Assembly: GCA_947178125.1 (NCBI GenBank)
Contig: CAMWXB010000009.1
Span: 29,580-93,579 of the forward strand
Length of the DNA stretch: 64,000 nucleotides
From: an uncultured Lachnospiraceae bacterium
Lineage (GTDB): Bacteria; Bacillota; Clostridia; Lachnospirales; Lachnospiraceae
Direction: 5' to 3'
The notes beneath the pieces were generated by a model. That model ran no database searches, had not been told where the DNA came from, and worked only from the letters and a program-made list of their open reading frames with translations. This document shows, in pieces, positions 8,415 to 16,726 of this stretch; positions within the stretch are counted from its first letter, which is position 1; each line of letters starts with the position of its first letter. A program made the translations under genes and the position numbers.

Positions 8415-9692
8415 TTATCTGATTTCTGTCTTACCACCCATATATGGACGAAGAACTTCAGGAATGCGAATGGAGCCATCCTCCTGCAGATTATTTTCCA
8501 AAAATGCAATCAGCATTCTGGGCGGCGCAACAACCGTATTATTCAATGTATGTGCAAAATATTTTCCGTCTTTACCATTTACGCGTATTCTCAGTCTTCT
8601 TGCCTGTGCATCACCGAGATTAGAACAGCTTCCTACTTCAAAATATTTCTTCTGTCTTGGAGACCATGCTTCTACATCATAAGACTTTACTTTCAAATCT
8701 GCAAGGTCACCGGAACAACATTCAATTGTTCTGACCGGAATATCTATCGACCTAAATAAGTCTACCGTATTTTGCCATAGTTTGTCAAACCAAATTTTAG
8801 ATTCTTCCGGTTTACATACAACAATCATTTCCTGTTTTTCAAATTGATGAATACGATAAACGCCGCGTTCTTCTATACCATGCGCTCCTTTTTCCTTTCG
8901 GAAACAGGGAGAATAACTTGTCAGTGTCTGTGGAAGATTTTCTTCCGGAACAATCGTATCGATAAATTTACCGATCATGGAATGCTCAGACGTACCAATT
9001 AAGTATAAATCTTCTCCCTCAATTTTATACATCATGGCATCCATTTCTGCGAAACTCATAACACCGTCAACAACGGCACTTCGAATCATAAAAGGTGGAA
9101 CACAATAAGTAAAACCTCTATCGATCATAAAATCTCTCGCATAGGAAATAACAGCGGAATGCAGTCTGGCAATGTCTCCCATCAGATAGTAGAAACCATT
9201 TCCTGCTACCCTTCCTGCGGCATCCATATCAATACCGTTGAACCGCTCCATAATTTCCGTATGATAAGGAATTTCAAAATCCGGAACAAGCGGTTCACCG
9301 TATTTTTTTACTTCCACATTCTCTGAGTCGTCTTTTCCGATTGGAACTGACGGGTCGATAATGTTCGGAATTGTCATCATATCTTTCTTAATCTTCTCAC
9401 GAAGTTCATTTTCTTTTTCTTCCAATTGTGCAAGGCGCGCTGCGTTTGCGGATACTTCTGCCTTTTTGGCTTCTGCTTCTTCTTTTTTGCCCTGCCCCAT
9501 CAATGCACCGATTTCTTTGGAAATCTTATTCCGGTTCGCACGAATGTCATCGGCTTCCTGCTGTGTTTTTCTGACTTCAGCATCCAACGCGATTACTTCA
9601 TCTACCAACTCTAATTTGGAATCCTGAAATTTCTTTCTAATATTTTCTTTAACAACATCAGGATTCTCCCTCAAAAATTTGATATCTATCAT
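8415..9692 (-). CDS. serS: Seryl-tRNA synthetase
   Basis: 425 residues, typical for bacterial SerRS. The N-terminal coiled-coil arm (about 1-110, starting MIDIKFLRENPD and rich in Glu/Lys/Ala heptads) binds the long variable arm of tRNA-Ser. The catalytic class II core shows motif 2 (FRKEKGAHG...GVYRIHQFEK) and motif 3 (the final part around APPRMLIAFLENN). It charges tRNA-Ser and tRNA-Sec with serine. ATG 9692 follows AGGAGG with normal spacing; the longer GTG-initiated reading would place that SD inside the gene. It is 25 bases downstream of the HD-GYP gene. No T-box leader is seen, as expected for an internal operon gene. Confidence 0.97.
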   Translation of the reverse strand: MIDIKFLRENPDVVKENIRKKFQDSKLELVDEVIALDAEVRKTQQEADDIRANRNKISKEIGALMGQGKKEEAEAKKAEVSANAARLAQLEEKENELREKIKKDMMTIPNIIDPSVPIGKDDSENVEVKKYGEPLVPDFEIPYHTEIMERFNGIDMDAAGRVAGNGFYYLMGDIARLHSAVISYARDFMIDRGFTYCVPPFMIRSAVVDGVMSFAEMDAMMYKIEGEDLYLIGTSEHSMIGKFIDTIVPEENLPQTLTSYSPCFRKEKGAHGIEERGVYRIHQFEKQEMIVVCKPEESKIWFDKLWQNTVDLFRSIDIPVRTIECCSGDLADLKVKSYDVEAWSPRQKKYFEVGSCSNLGDAQARRLRIRVNGKDGKYFAHTLNNTVVAPPRMLIAFLENNLQEDGSIRIPEVLRPYMGGKTEIR

Positions 9693-9717
9693 AACTATTA
9701 TCCTCCTAATCTTCACA

Positions 9718-10767
9718 CTAGCCTATAACTTCTTTAATATAAATATTATTTACTTCCAACAAATCCTTTATAATATTTACAGCATCTCCATTCCTGTCTT
9801 CGACAATTCGAAGAACAGGCCTTCCCGGAAATTGTTTATTCTGTCGCATTACAATTCCGATTTCGCCTTCATTAGTACGAACATATGTTCCTGCCGGATA
9901 TACTGCAGTAAACTCTAAGAAAATATCGACAATTCTGCCATCGTACTTAATATCTTTGAAATTTTTCAAATATTCTACTGCTTCATATACTTTAACTCTC
10001 TTACAACCGATTCCACATATCATTTCATCAAAAACGTCACATACTTGTATAATGCGGCATTCCAACGGAATATCTGTTGCCTTCAAAGGATAACCGGAAC
10101 CATCGATTCTCTCATGATGATATAATATCATATTTTTGCTTACATTGGAAATCCAATTTTCACCCTGTAAAGCAGAATATGCGTAAACAGGATGTTTTTT
10201 ATACTCCGAATATTCAAATTCCGTCATTTCTTTTAAATCATGGTTCATATAATCAGCTGTCAAATAACGCAGTCCTAAATCATGCAACAGACAGCCAACA
10301 CCAATATCATGCACCAATTCGTGCGAAAGATTCATGCGCAGTGCAACAACTGTCGCCAGACTACATATGCTGACAGAATGCTCATAAATATCTGAACTTC
10401 TTTCACGGATATCATATATTTGCTGGAGAACTTCTTCTTCCAAAATATTTATGATAATATGATCTGCTGTTTGACTTAATTCAACCAATTCCTCATTATG
10501 ACAATAAGTATGCTTTTCCAGAATATCCTTGACTTTTGATTTAAAGGATTCTTCCAGGTCATTTTTCAAAATAGCAACGGATTCTTCTATTTCTTTTTCA
10601 TCCCATATATATACTTCTTTGATATTCAATTCTCTTAATTTGTCAATATAATCCTGACGCAATACAATTCCCTCAGATAATAATACATTATAATCGCTGG
10701 TCATTATATTGTTAGCTAAACGCTCTTTACCCGTCAGCTCATCAATTTTGCATATCTTTTTAATCAT
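9718..10767 (-). CDS. HD-GYP domain protein (cyclic-di-GMP phosphodiesterase-like)
   Basis: 349 residues. An N-terminal region of about 115 residues resembles the segment that precedes HD-GYP in many Firmicutes. The C-terminal domain has the metal-binding LLHDLG and the signature HHERIDGSGYP, followed by CDVFDEM. Proteins with the complete signature usually hydrolyse cyclic di-GMP or related dinucleotides. The start is uncertain: ATG 10767 has only a weak GTGG-type SD, and GTG 10779 is an alternative. It sits between DUF4446 and serS in the parA operon. A second HD-GYP protein is at 56.5 kb. Confidence 0.88.
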   Translation of the reverse strand: MIKKICKIDELTGKERLANNIMTSDYNVLLSEGIVLRQDYIDKLRELNIKEVYIWDEKEIEESVAILKNDLEESFKSKVKDILEKHTYCHNEELVELSQTADHIIINILEEEVLQQIYDIRERSSDIYEHSVSICSLATVVALRMNLSHELVHDIGVGCLLHDLGLRYLTADYMNHDLKEMTEFEYSEYKKHPVYAYSALQGENWISNVSKNMILYHHERIDGSGYPLKATDIPLECRIIQVCDVFDEMICGIGCKRVKVYEAVEYLKNFKDIKYDGRIVDIFLEFTAVYPAGTYVRTNEGEIGIVMRQNKQFPGRPVLRIVEDRNGDAVNIIKDLLEVNNIYIKEVIG

Positions 10768-10803
10768 ACGTTCTACCACTTAATCGTTTTAATTATTTAA
10801 TCC

Positions 10804-11319
10804 CTAGTCTTCTTCGCCTATTGCAATATTTAATGCTTTTCTTTCTTCATCGCTGATTTCGATATCGTATTCGCCATGTTTAATTTCTTTTGTATAAGTA
10901 TAGCACCCCTCCGTACTATGTACCGAATTCAATATGAAACCATTATTATTTTCATCCAGAAGTGCAAGACAAAAACTTAACTGTCCGCCCATCTGACCAT
11001 AAGCATCATATTTCACAACACCGATTTTTTGAAAAGATTTTTCAAAATTTCTGTATAAGGTACGAATATCCTTTTCATTTTTTTCAATAGAAGTTTTAAT
11101 GAATTTATTATCCTCATACAGACCAAAAATATCTTTTTCCAGATTTTTTGCATTCTTTCCCAACATGAATTTTTTATATTTTTTAATCATTTTTGATAAC
11201 TTGACCATTTGAATGATCACTAAAATTAATATGAGAAAAAGAAACGCAATCAACCCGATAAAAATGTATGTTATGTCAAGATTGCCAAGTCCTATCATCT
11301 TCAGTAAATCATAATTCAT
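10804..11319 (-). CDS. DUF4446 family single-pass membrane protein
   Basis: 171 residues. One strongly hydrophobic segment (about 17-38) is followed by a basic stretch, a helical region (about 60-95) and a C-terminal domain containing VVKYDAYGQMGGQLSF and LNSVHSTEGCYTY, the conserved core I associate with DUF4446. The family is often found directly after parB in Clostridia, as here. Function is unknown; the position suggests a link to chromosome segregation or only shared transcription. The topology suggests a membrane anchor with a cytoplasmic domain. Confidence 0.85.
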   Translation of the reverse strand: MNYDLLKMIGLGNLDITYIFIGLIAFLFLILILVIIQMVKLSKMIKKYKKFMLGKNAKNLEKDIFGLYEDNKFIKTSIEKNEKDIRTLYRNFEKSFQKIGVVKYDAYGQMGGQLSFCLALLDENNNGFILNSVHSTEGCYTYTKEIKHGEYDIEISDEERKALNIAIGEED

Positions 11320-11340
11320 TTTTTCTTTAATCTTCCTTCC

Positions 11341-12225
11341 TTAATGGGCACTTAATAAGCTTATAATTTTTTCCAAATCATCGTGTGAATAAAATTCAAT
11401 TTCAATTTTACCGGAGCCGTTGCCCTTAGAAGCAATAGCCACTTTTGTTCCAAGTGACTGTTTCAATTTTTCCTCCACGTCCTGATAAATAACTTCCAAA
11501 CTTTTATCTTCTTCTTTTTCCTTTTTAGGTTTTTCCGGTTTATTCAAATTTTTGACCAGTTTTTCAACATCGCGGACACTTAATTTTTCATCAAAAATTT
11601 TCTGTGCAACATTATACTGCTCTTCCGGATCTTCAATAGAAATCAATGCTCTCGCATGACCGCTGGAAATCATATCATCTATGATCATCTGTTGGACTTC
11701 ATCACACAATTTCAGAAGTCTCATAGAATTTGTAACGGCAGTTCTGCTTTTGGACACTCTTTCTGCAACTTCATCCTGTTTCAAATTGAATTCTGTTAAA
11801 AGTCTTTTATAAGCAAGAGCTTCTTCAATCGGATTTAAATCTTCTCTCTGTATATTTTCAATCAAAGAAATCTCAACAATTTCCTGGTCAGTATAGTCTC
11901 GGATAATGACCGGAACCTCTTTTAGTCCTGCCAGTTTCGCTGCACGCCAACGGCGCTCACCGGCAATAATCTCATAATAAGTTTTCCTGTCTTGTACAAG
12001 AATAGGCTGCAATAAACCAAATTGTTTAATTGAATCAGCTAATTCCTGTAGTGCATCTTCATCAAAATTTTTTCTTGGCTGTTCACGATTGGGTTCTATC
12101 TTTGTAATTTTTACAATCGTATCCGGTTCTTTTTTTTCATCCGTATCTCTTTCTGCACTTTTTCCTTTTGTATCTACATTTGGAATTAGTGCATCCAGAC
12201 CTTTTCCTAATCCTCTCGCCGCCAT
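11341..12225 (-). CDS. parB: Chromosome partitioning protein ParB (Spo0J)
   Basis: 294 residues. The N-terminus RGLGKGLDALIPN is the ParA-interacting tail. The ParB/Sulfiredoxin-like domain contains ENPQ-type text (EPNREQPRKNF) and GERRWRAAK with the CTP-binding GERR motif near residue 90. ENIQREDLNPIEEA follows, then the helix-turn-helix (about 140-190) and a C-terminal dimerisation region. It binds parS, slides on DNA as a CTP-gated clamp and helps load condensin at the origin. It is 40 bases downstream of parA; parS sites lie about 1 kb away. Confidence 0.96.
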   Translation of the reverse strand: MAARGLGKGLDALIPNVDTKGKSAERDTDEKKEPDTIVKITKIEPNREQPRKNFDEDALQELADSIKQFGLLQPILVQDRKTYYEIIAGERRWRAAKLAGLKEVPVIIRDYTDQEIVEISLIENIQREDLNPIEEALAYKRLLTEFNLKQDEVAERVSKSRTAVTNSMRLLKLCDEVQQMIIDDMISSGHARALISIEDPEEQYNVAQKIFDEKLSVRDVEKLVKNLNKPEKPKKEKEEDKSLEVIYQDVEEKLKQSLGTKVAIASKGNGSGKIEIEFYSHDDLEKIISLLSAH

Positions 12226-12264
12226 ACTTATAATCGTACTCCTTTTCTATCATTCAAATCAGTA

Positions 12265-13029
12265 TTAAAATTTTCTATTGATCACTTCATCAGCTAACAA
12301 CATATATGCTTCTGCTCCTGCAGATTTAGGATCATAGATATGAATTGGCATGCCATGACTCGGTGCTTCCGCTAACCTGATATTTCTTGGTATCACTGTA
12401 TTATAAACACTCTGGCTTAAATGACTTTTAACATTTTCTACTACCTGCATCGAAAGATTTGTTCTGGAATCATACATTGTAAATACGACACCTTCCATAT
12501 CCAAATCCGGATTTAATCTTTCTTTTACAAGATTCACCGTATGAATCAACTGGCTTAAACCTTCCAGCGCATAATATTCACATTGTATAGGAACAAGCAC
12601 CGTATCCGCTGTCGTCATAGAATTTATTGTCAACATACTTAAAGAAGGCGGGCAGTCTATAATAATAAAATCATATCTATCCTTTACCCAATCTACTTCA
12701 TTTTTTAATATGTATTCTTTTTTATCAATTCCAATTAATTCAATTTCCGCTGCTGCAAGATTAACATTGGAAGGAATAATAGAAATTCCAGGAATAACAT
12801 CTTTCAAAATACATTCTTCTATAGAACATTCACTCAAAATCAATTCATAAATTGTATTTTCCAAATCATTTTTTTCAATACCAAAACCACTTGTTGTATT
12901 TCCCTGTGGATCGATATCAATCACCAATACGTTCTTTCCTTTTGCTGCTAAGGATGCAGATAAATTGATTGATGTTGTTGTCTTACCTACCCCACCCTTT
13001 TGATTTGCTATTGCAATAGTTCTTCCCAT
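12265..13029 (-). CDS. parA: Chromosome partitioning ATPase ParA (Soj)
   Basis: 254 residues. It has the deviant Walker A motif KGGVGKTT near residue 11, Walker A' IDIDPQGN, and Walker B IIIDCPPSL. It binds DNA non-specifically as an ATP dimer and acts with ParB on the origin region; in Bacillus the homologue Soj also regulates DnaA. The protein is the short, chromosome-type ParA without an N-terminal helix-turn-helix. The start MGRTIAIANQ is the standard one; CGGAGAAA lies upstream. Confidence 0.96.
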   Translation of the reverse strand: MGRTIAIANQKGGVGKTTTSINLSASLAAKGKNVLVIDIDPQGNTTSGFGIEKNDLENTIYELILSECSIEECILKDVIPGISIIPSNVNLAAAEIELIGIDKKEYILKNEVDWVKDRYDFIIIDCPPSLSMLTINSMTTADTVLVPIQCEYYALEGLSQLIHTVNLVKERLNPDLDMEGVVFTMYDSRTNLSMQVVENVKSHLSQSVYNTVIPRNIRLAEAPSHGMPIHIYDPKSAGAEAYMLLADEVINRKF

Positions 13030-13125
13030 ATTCCATTTTTCTCCGATTCTTAGTATGAGTTTGCAACTATATATCTATAATCACAAATACGCGCTTTCAA
13101 TACTTTCCTTTGTTTTGCGTCTACT

Positions 13126-13134
13126 ATTATATCA
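13126..13134 (-). promoter_or_regulatory. Extended -10 promoter candidate for the parA operon
   Basis: On the minus strand TGATATAAT occurs about 97 bases before the parA ATG. No clear -35 is visible. The region between parA (13029) and the response regulator (13421) is otherwise AT-rich and holds the parS array and repeat copy A. Confidence 0.4.
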
Positions 13135-13263
13135 CTAATTATTTGTATAATCTATAAAATTACCAAAATTATTTATAAAATGTTAGCAAATAAATGTTTC
13201 ACAATTTCTTTTAGATAGATTTTGAAATGTTTCACGATTTTTTTACAATATCTAGTATCAAAA

Positions 13264-13279
13264 TGTTTCACATGAAACA
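13264..13279. promoter_or_regulatory. parS site 1
   Basis: TGTTTCACATGAAACA differs from the canonical Firmicute parS (TGTTTCACGTGAAACA) by one central base. It lies next to parAB, as expected for ParB binding. It is embedded in a 25-bp segment (13257-13281) that is repeated exactly at 13306-13330. Confidence 0.9.
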
Positions 13280-13312
13280 TTATCTTGATGATGGAAAAAT
13301 TATGAATCAAAA

Positions 13313-13328
13313 TGTTTCACATGAAACA
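13313..13328. promoter_or_regulatory. parS site 2
   Basis: Identical to site 1 and 49 bases from it. Single half-sites TGTTTCAC are also present at 13195 and 13228, so four such motifs follow each other in the same orientation. Confidence 0.9.
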
Positions 13329-13338
13329 TTTTTCAATC

Positions 13339-13424
13339 TAATAACCATGCCTTTCCCACAACCTGCGACATTTGCGCCGCAGGCACAAATTCGCGGTTGA
13401 AAAATCTCTGATTTTTCAACCTAT
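13339..13424 (-). repeat. Direct repeat copy A (type I leader)
   Basis: This 86-bp segment is identical to 16615-16700. On the minus strand it starts at the stop codon of the response regulator. It folds into an 11-bp hairpin (13395-13421) and a second hairpin (13365-13394), then gives a GTGGGAAAGG SD and ATGGTTATT. Beyond the perfect part, similarity continues into seven codons resembling the start of rsmG, after which a stop follows within parS site 2. It therefore looks like a copied rsmG leader that no longer serves a gene. Confidence 0.85.
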
Positions 13425-14065
13425 ACTTTGATAATATTATTTTTAATTGCAAAAACCGCTGCCTGTGTTCTATCGGAAACATCTATTTTTTTAAAAATAT
13501 TAGAAATATGATTTTTTACAGTACGTTCGCTAATATCCAGATTTAAAGCAATTTCTTTATTTGACATGCCATTTGCAACCTGAATTAATACTTCTAATTC
13601 TCTTTTTGTTAAAAAGTCAATCTTATCCTTTTCGACATCTCTATTAGCCAGGTGAAAATTCAATTCAGGAATCAAACTTGGCTGTATATAAGTTTTTCCA
13701 CTGAGCACCATAAAAATAGCCTTTTTCAATTCTGCTGACTCAGAATCCTTCATAATATATCCATCTACTCCATTATCAACAGCTTTGACCAGATATTCTA
13801 CTTCGTTATGAAGAGTCAGCATCAAGACTTTAACATCTGCTTTGTCTTCTTTTAATATTTTTAAAACTTCTATTCCATTTTTTTCTGGCATATTAATATC
13901 CAGCAAAAGAATGTCTGGATTATATTCTTTCAATTTTTCCAGACATTCCAAACCGTCTCCGGCCTCCGCAATTACTTTTATAGTTCCGTCAAGTTCCAAT
14001 AACTGTTTAATTCCTTCTCTCATCAAATTGTGATCATCTGCAATCATAACTTTGATTGTATCCAT
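13421..14065 (-). CDS. NarL/FixJ-type response regulator
   Basis: 214 residues. The receiver domain has Asp10-Asp11, the phosphorylation site Asp56 in LLLDINMPEKNG and the conserved Lys near residue 107. The C-terminal LuxR-type helix-turn-helix (about 150-210) contains LTKRELEVL and NKEIALNLDISERTVKNHISNIFKK. It is a transcription regulator phosphorylated by the adjacent kinase, whose gene ends 36 bases upstream. Its stop codon lies at the first bases of repeat copy A, whose first hairpin may act as its terminator. The target genes are unknown; the divergent hydrolase gene is an obvious candidate. Confidence 0.94.
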   Translation of the reverse strand: MDTIKVMIADDHNLMREGIKQLLELDGTIKVIAEAGDGLECLEKLKEYNPDILLLDINMPEKNGIEVLKILKEDKADVKVLMLTLHNEVEYLVKAVDNGVDGYIMKDSESAELKKAIFMVLSGKTYIQPSLIPELNFHLANRDVEKDKIDFLTKRELEVLIQVANGMSNKEIALNLDISERTVKNHISNIFKKIDVSDRTQAAVFAIKNNIIKV

Positions 14066-14101
14066 TATTTTTTACGCTCCAAAATTATAATTTATATAAA
14101 A

Positions 14102-14758
14102 TTAAAAAGGTATTTCTATTTTAATACTTGTTCCTTTTTTAGAAGAGTTGATATTTATTTTCCCATTCAATAAAAAAACCGTTTCTTTCATCATAGATAA
14201 TCCAAAGTGATAATCACTTTTATCTATTTCTTCTTCATTAAAACCAATCCCGTTATCTTCTATTATTAAAAAGAATTTTTTTTCATGTTCTTTTAATGAA
14301 ATATATACTTTATTTCCTTTGGAATGTTTGACTGCATTATAACAGCATTCTTGTATGAATCTCAAAATAGATATCTGTATTAATTTATTTTCACATGAAA
14401 CATCATCAATGTCCGATACCACTGTAAAATTATATTTTTTTCCCATCAAACTAAGCGATTTATCTATTGTAATTTTGAGACCCAAATCTTCTAAAGAAAC
14501 AGGATACATATTATAAATGACGGTGCGCATATCATTAATGATCTGTCGTAATTCCTGTTCTACAGTCGCAAATTCCAACTTTGCTTTTACAGGGTCTTTA
14601 TCAATATAAATCGAGCCTAATTCAATTTTATGTATTAAATGAGAAAGATTTTGTAAAGTGACATCATGCAAATCCTTTGCTATTCTCTGTCGTTCTTTTT
14701 CTCTGACATCAAGAATAGAAAAATTATTTTTTTCATTATTCTGAGATTTATTATTCAA
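14102..14758 (-). CDS. Cytoplasmic sensor histidine kinase (HisKA_3 type)
   Basis: 218 residues, with no membrane segment and almost no sensor region. His31 in RQRIAKDLHDVTLQNL is the phosphorylated residue of the DegS/NarX subfamily. An ATPase domain follows, with N box (IQECCYNAVKHS) and G box (DNGIGFN). It most likely senses through a partner or a cytoplasmic ligand. The start is a TTG with poor SD, but no other start is possible before the DHp helix. A 14/16 match to parS lies inside the gene at 14387-14402. Confidence 0.9.
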   Translation of the reverse strand: MNNKSQNNEKNNFSILDVREKERQRIAKDLHDVTLQNLSHLIHKIELGSIYIDKDPVKAKLEFATVEQELRQIINDMRTVIYNMYPVSLEDLGLKITIDKSLSLMGKKYNFTVVSDIDDVSCENKLIQISILRFIQECCYNAVKHSKGNKVYISLKEHEKKFFLIIEDNGIGFNEEEIDKSDYHFGLSMMKETVFLLNGKININSSKKGTSIKIEIPF

Positions 14759-14865
14759 AAGAATATACCAAGTTCAGACAAAATTCAAAAAAATCAATTG
14801 TCTGCCTTTCTTTACAGGGTTACTACTATCATATAATAATTTTTAAGATAAGGAAAGAGTTTTAT

Positions 14866-14894
14866 TTGTAATCATTCAGATTATCTTATATAAT
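14866..14894 (+). promoter_or_regulatory. Promoter of the alpha/beta hydrolase gene
   Basis: TTGTAA (14866-14871) and TATAAT (14889-14894) are separated by 17 bases and lie 36 bases before the start codon. Confidence 0.7.
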
Positions 14895-14929
14895 AAGGTG
14901 AGAAAGAGATTTCACATTGGAGGATCAAT

Positions 14930-15874
14930 ATGAATAAAAAAATCGTAACAATCAGCGCCTTATCATCTTCTGCTTTTACTGCTATTCATATAATTAACAG
15001 AACACAACATTTTCTCTACACTTCCGGAAAACTTTTATCCTGTTCTGAAAACTATTTTTATAAATGGCGTTTTGGTCAGATCAAATATGATAAAAAAGGA
15101 AAAGGAAGTCCCATCCTTTTTGTACACGATCTGACAGTAGGAAGTTCAAGTTATGAATTTCACAGACTGGTCAATAATCTGACAGACCAACATGAAATTT
15201 ACACATTAGATTTATTGGGATACGGTCTTTCCGATAAACCATCTCTTACTTATACATATAATTTATATGAACAACTGATAACTGATTTCATCAAAAATGT
15301 TATTGGAAGAAAAACTTCTATTGTTGCAACCGGAAATTCAGTTCCATTTATGATCACAGCGTGTCATCATAATCCAGAACTTTTTGACAAAATGATATTT
15401 ATCAATCCACAGAGTCTATACAGTCAAAATCAGATTCCGTCCAAGCAGACGAAATTATTGAAATTTATATTTGAAACACCTGTTATTGGAACTTTTATTT
15501 ACAATATACTCAATACAAAACATTCTTTTGAAAAAACTTTTAGAGACAAGTATTTTTATGATAAGTCTAATATAAAAGAAAAATATATTTTAAACTATAT
15601 GGAAGCGTCGCAGCTATCCGGCTTTCATGCAAAATATTCTTTTGCATGCTTTACCGGAAAATTTATGAACACGAATATCATTCATTCTTTAAAAGAAGTC
15701 AATCACAGCATTCTTATGCTCGGCGGAGAAGAGAAAACAGATATCGAAACAACATTGGAAAATTATGCTTATTATAACAGTTCTATTGAAATAGAATATC
15801 TGCCCGAAACAAAACATCTTCCTCAATTGGAAGCTCCCGATAAAATATTGGAACAAATACAATTATTTTTATAA
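14930..15874 (+). CDS. Alpha/beta hydrolase
   Basis: 314 residues. The fold is recognisable from ILFVHDLTVGSSSYEF (oxyanion loop), YTLDLLGYGLSDKP, the nucleophile elbow ATGNSVPF near residue 145, and the late His in LPETKHLPQLE. The elbow is unusual: the usual Gly-x-Ser-x-Gly ends in Pro here, as in some esterases and inactive members. The N-terminal 25 residues could be a weak membrane or signal segment. Substrate is unknown. It is divergent from the kinase gene and converges on rsmG with a six-base overlap of the stops. GGAGG precedes the ATG. Confidence 0.85.
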   Translation: MNKKIVTISALSSSAFTAIHIINRTQHFLYTSGKLLSCSENYFYKWRFGQIKYDKKGKGSPILFVHDLTVGSSSYEFHRLVNNLTDQHEIYTLDLLGYGLSDKPSLTYTYNLYEQLITDFIKNVIGRKTSIVATGNSVPFMITACHHNPELFDKMIFINPQSLYSQNQIPSKQTKLLKFIFETPVIGTFIYNILNTKHSFEKTFRDKYFYDKSNIKEKYILNYMEASQLSGFHAKYSFACFTGKFMNTNIIHSLKEVNHSILMLGGEEKTDIETTLENYAYYNSSIEIEYLPETKHLPQLEAPDKILEQIQLFL

Positions 15875-16612
15875 AATATTTATCGGTTTCTTAGAAGGAA
15901 CTCCTGCTTTTCTCGGATAATTTGCAGGAGTTTCTTTTTGTTTATAAATGACTAATAAATTCCGGTAAATATCTGAACCGGGAATTTGAAACTCTACCTG
16001 ATTTTCTATTCTGCCGCCCAAAATATCAATCGCATTTTCTGCAGTTTTCATTTCTTCTGCAAGCTTCTCTGATTTATAAGAAATAAAACGGCCTCCTGTT
16101 TTTACATAAGGAAGACAGTATTCGGAAAGTGTTGAAAGGTTGGCTACCGCTCTGGAAACACACAAATCATACTGCTCTCTGAATCTTTTTTCTTTCGCAT
16201 AATCTTCCGCTCTTCCATGAAGGATTTCAATACCATTTAATTTGAGATTCTCGATAACCACATGTAAAAAACCAACTCTTTTCTGCAGCGAATCAAGCAA
16301 CGTCATCTTTAAATCTGGAAAAGCAATCTTTAAAGGAATACCGGGAAAACCGGCCCCCGTTCCGATATCCATGACAGACATAGCAGCATTCATATCACAT
16401 GCTTTTACAAGAGAAAGACTATCTATAAAATGCTTTTTACATACCTCGTCAAAATCAGTTATTGCAGTCAAATTCATAACCTGATTCCATTCTATCAATA
16501 ATTCATAATATGACATAAACTGACACAATTGATTTTCATCGAGCGAAATATGAAATTCTGTCAAATCCTTTTTAAAATCTTCTAAAGAAACATTTGAATG
16601 ATAATTTTCCAA
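15869..16612 (-). CDS. rsmG: 16S rRNA (guanine527-N7)-methyltransferase
   Basis: About 247 residues. It has the GidB/RsmG family text ELLIEWNQVMNLTAI, the SAM motif VMDIGTGAGFPGIPLKI near residue 75, and CVSRAVANLSTL. It methylates N7 of G527 in the 530 loop of 16S rRNA. Two starts are possible: ATG 16624 lies against the SD and would leave no spacing; TTG 16612 is 13 bases after AAAGG, the same geometry as related leaders in this window, so TTG is preferred. It follows mnmG as in most Firmicutes. Confidence 0.95.
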   Translation of the reverse strand: MENYHSNVSLEDFKKDLTEFHISLDENQLCQFMSYYELLIEWNQVMNLTAITDFDEVCKKHFIDSLSLVKACDMNAAMSVMDIGTGAGFPGIPLKIAFPDLKMTLLDSLQKRVGFLHVVIENLKLNGIEILHGRAEDYAKEKRFREQYDLCVSRAVANLSTLSEYCLPYVKTGGRFISYKSEKLAEEMKTAENAIDILGGRIENQVEFQIPGSDIYRNLLVIYKQKETPANYPRKAGVPSKKPINIL

Positions 16613-16614
16613 TT

Positions 16615-16700
16615 TAATAACCATGCCTTTCCCACAACCTGCGACATTTGCGCCGCAGGCACAAATTCGCGGTTGAAAAATCTCTGATTTTTCAACCTAT
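16615..16700 (-). repeat. Direct repeat copy B (type I leader of rsmG)
   Basis: Identical in 86 positions to 13339-13424. It fills the space between mnmG and rsmG, and carries the two hairpins, the GTGGGAAAGG SD and the ATGGTTATT box. Here it serves a real gene, rsmG, whose start lies at its 3' end. Confidence 0.88.
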
Positions 16701-16726
16701 TATTCCTCTTTCTTCCGAATATCAAT

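Noticed and set aside
9693..9717. T-box regulation of serS.
   Set aside because: Only 25 bases separate serS from the upstream gene, too short for a T-box leader.
13331..13351. A short protein starting MVIRLKN in repeat copy A.
   Set aside because: It ends after about 13 codons within parS and looks like a copied rsmG start, not a gene.
14760..14929. A riboswitch between the kinase and hydrolase genes.
   Set aside because: The stretch is AT-rich with a plain promoter and no structured core.
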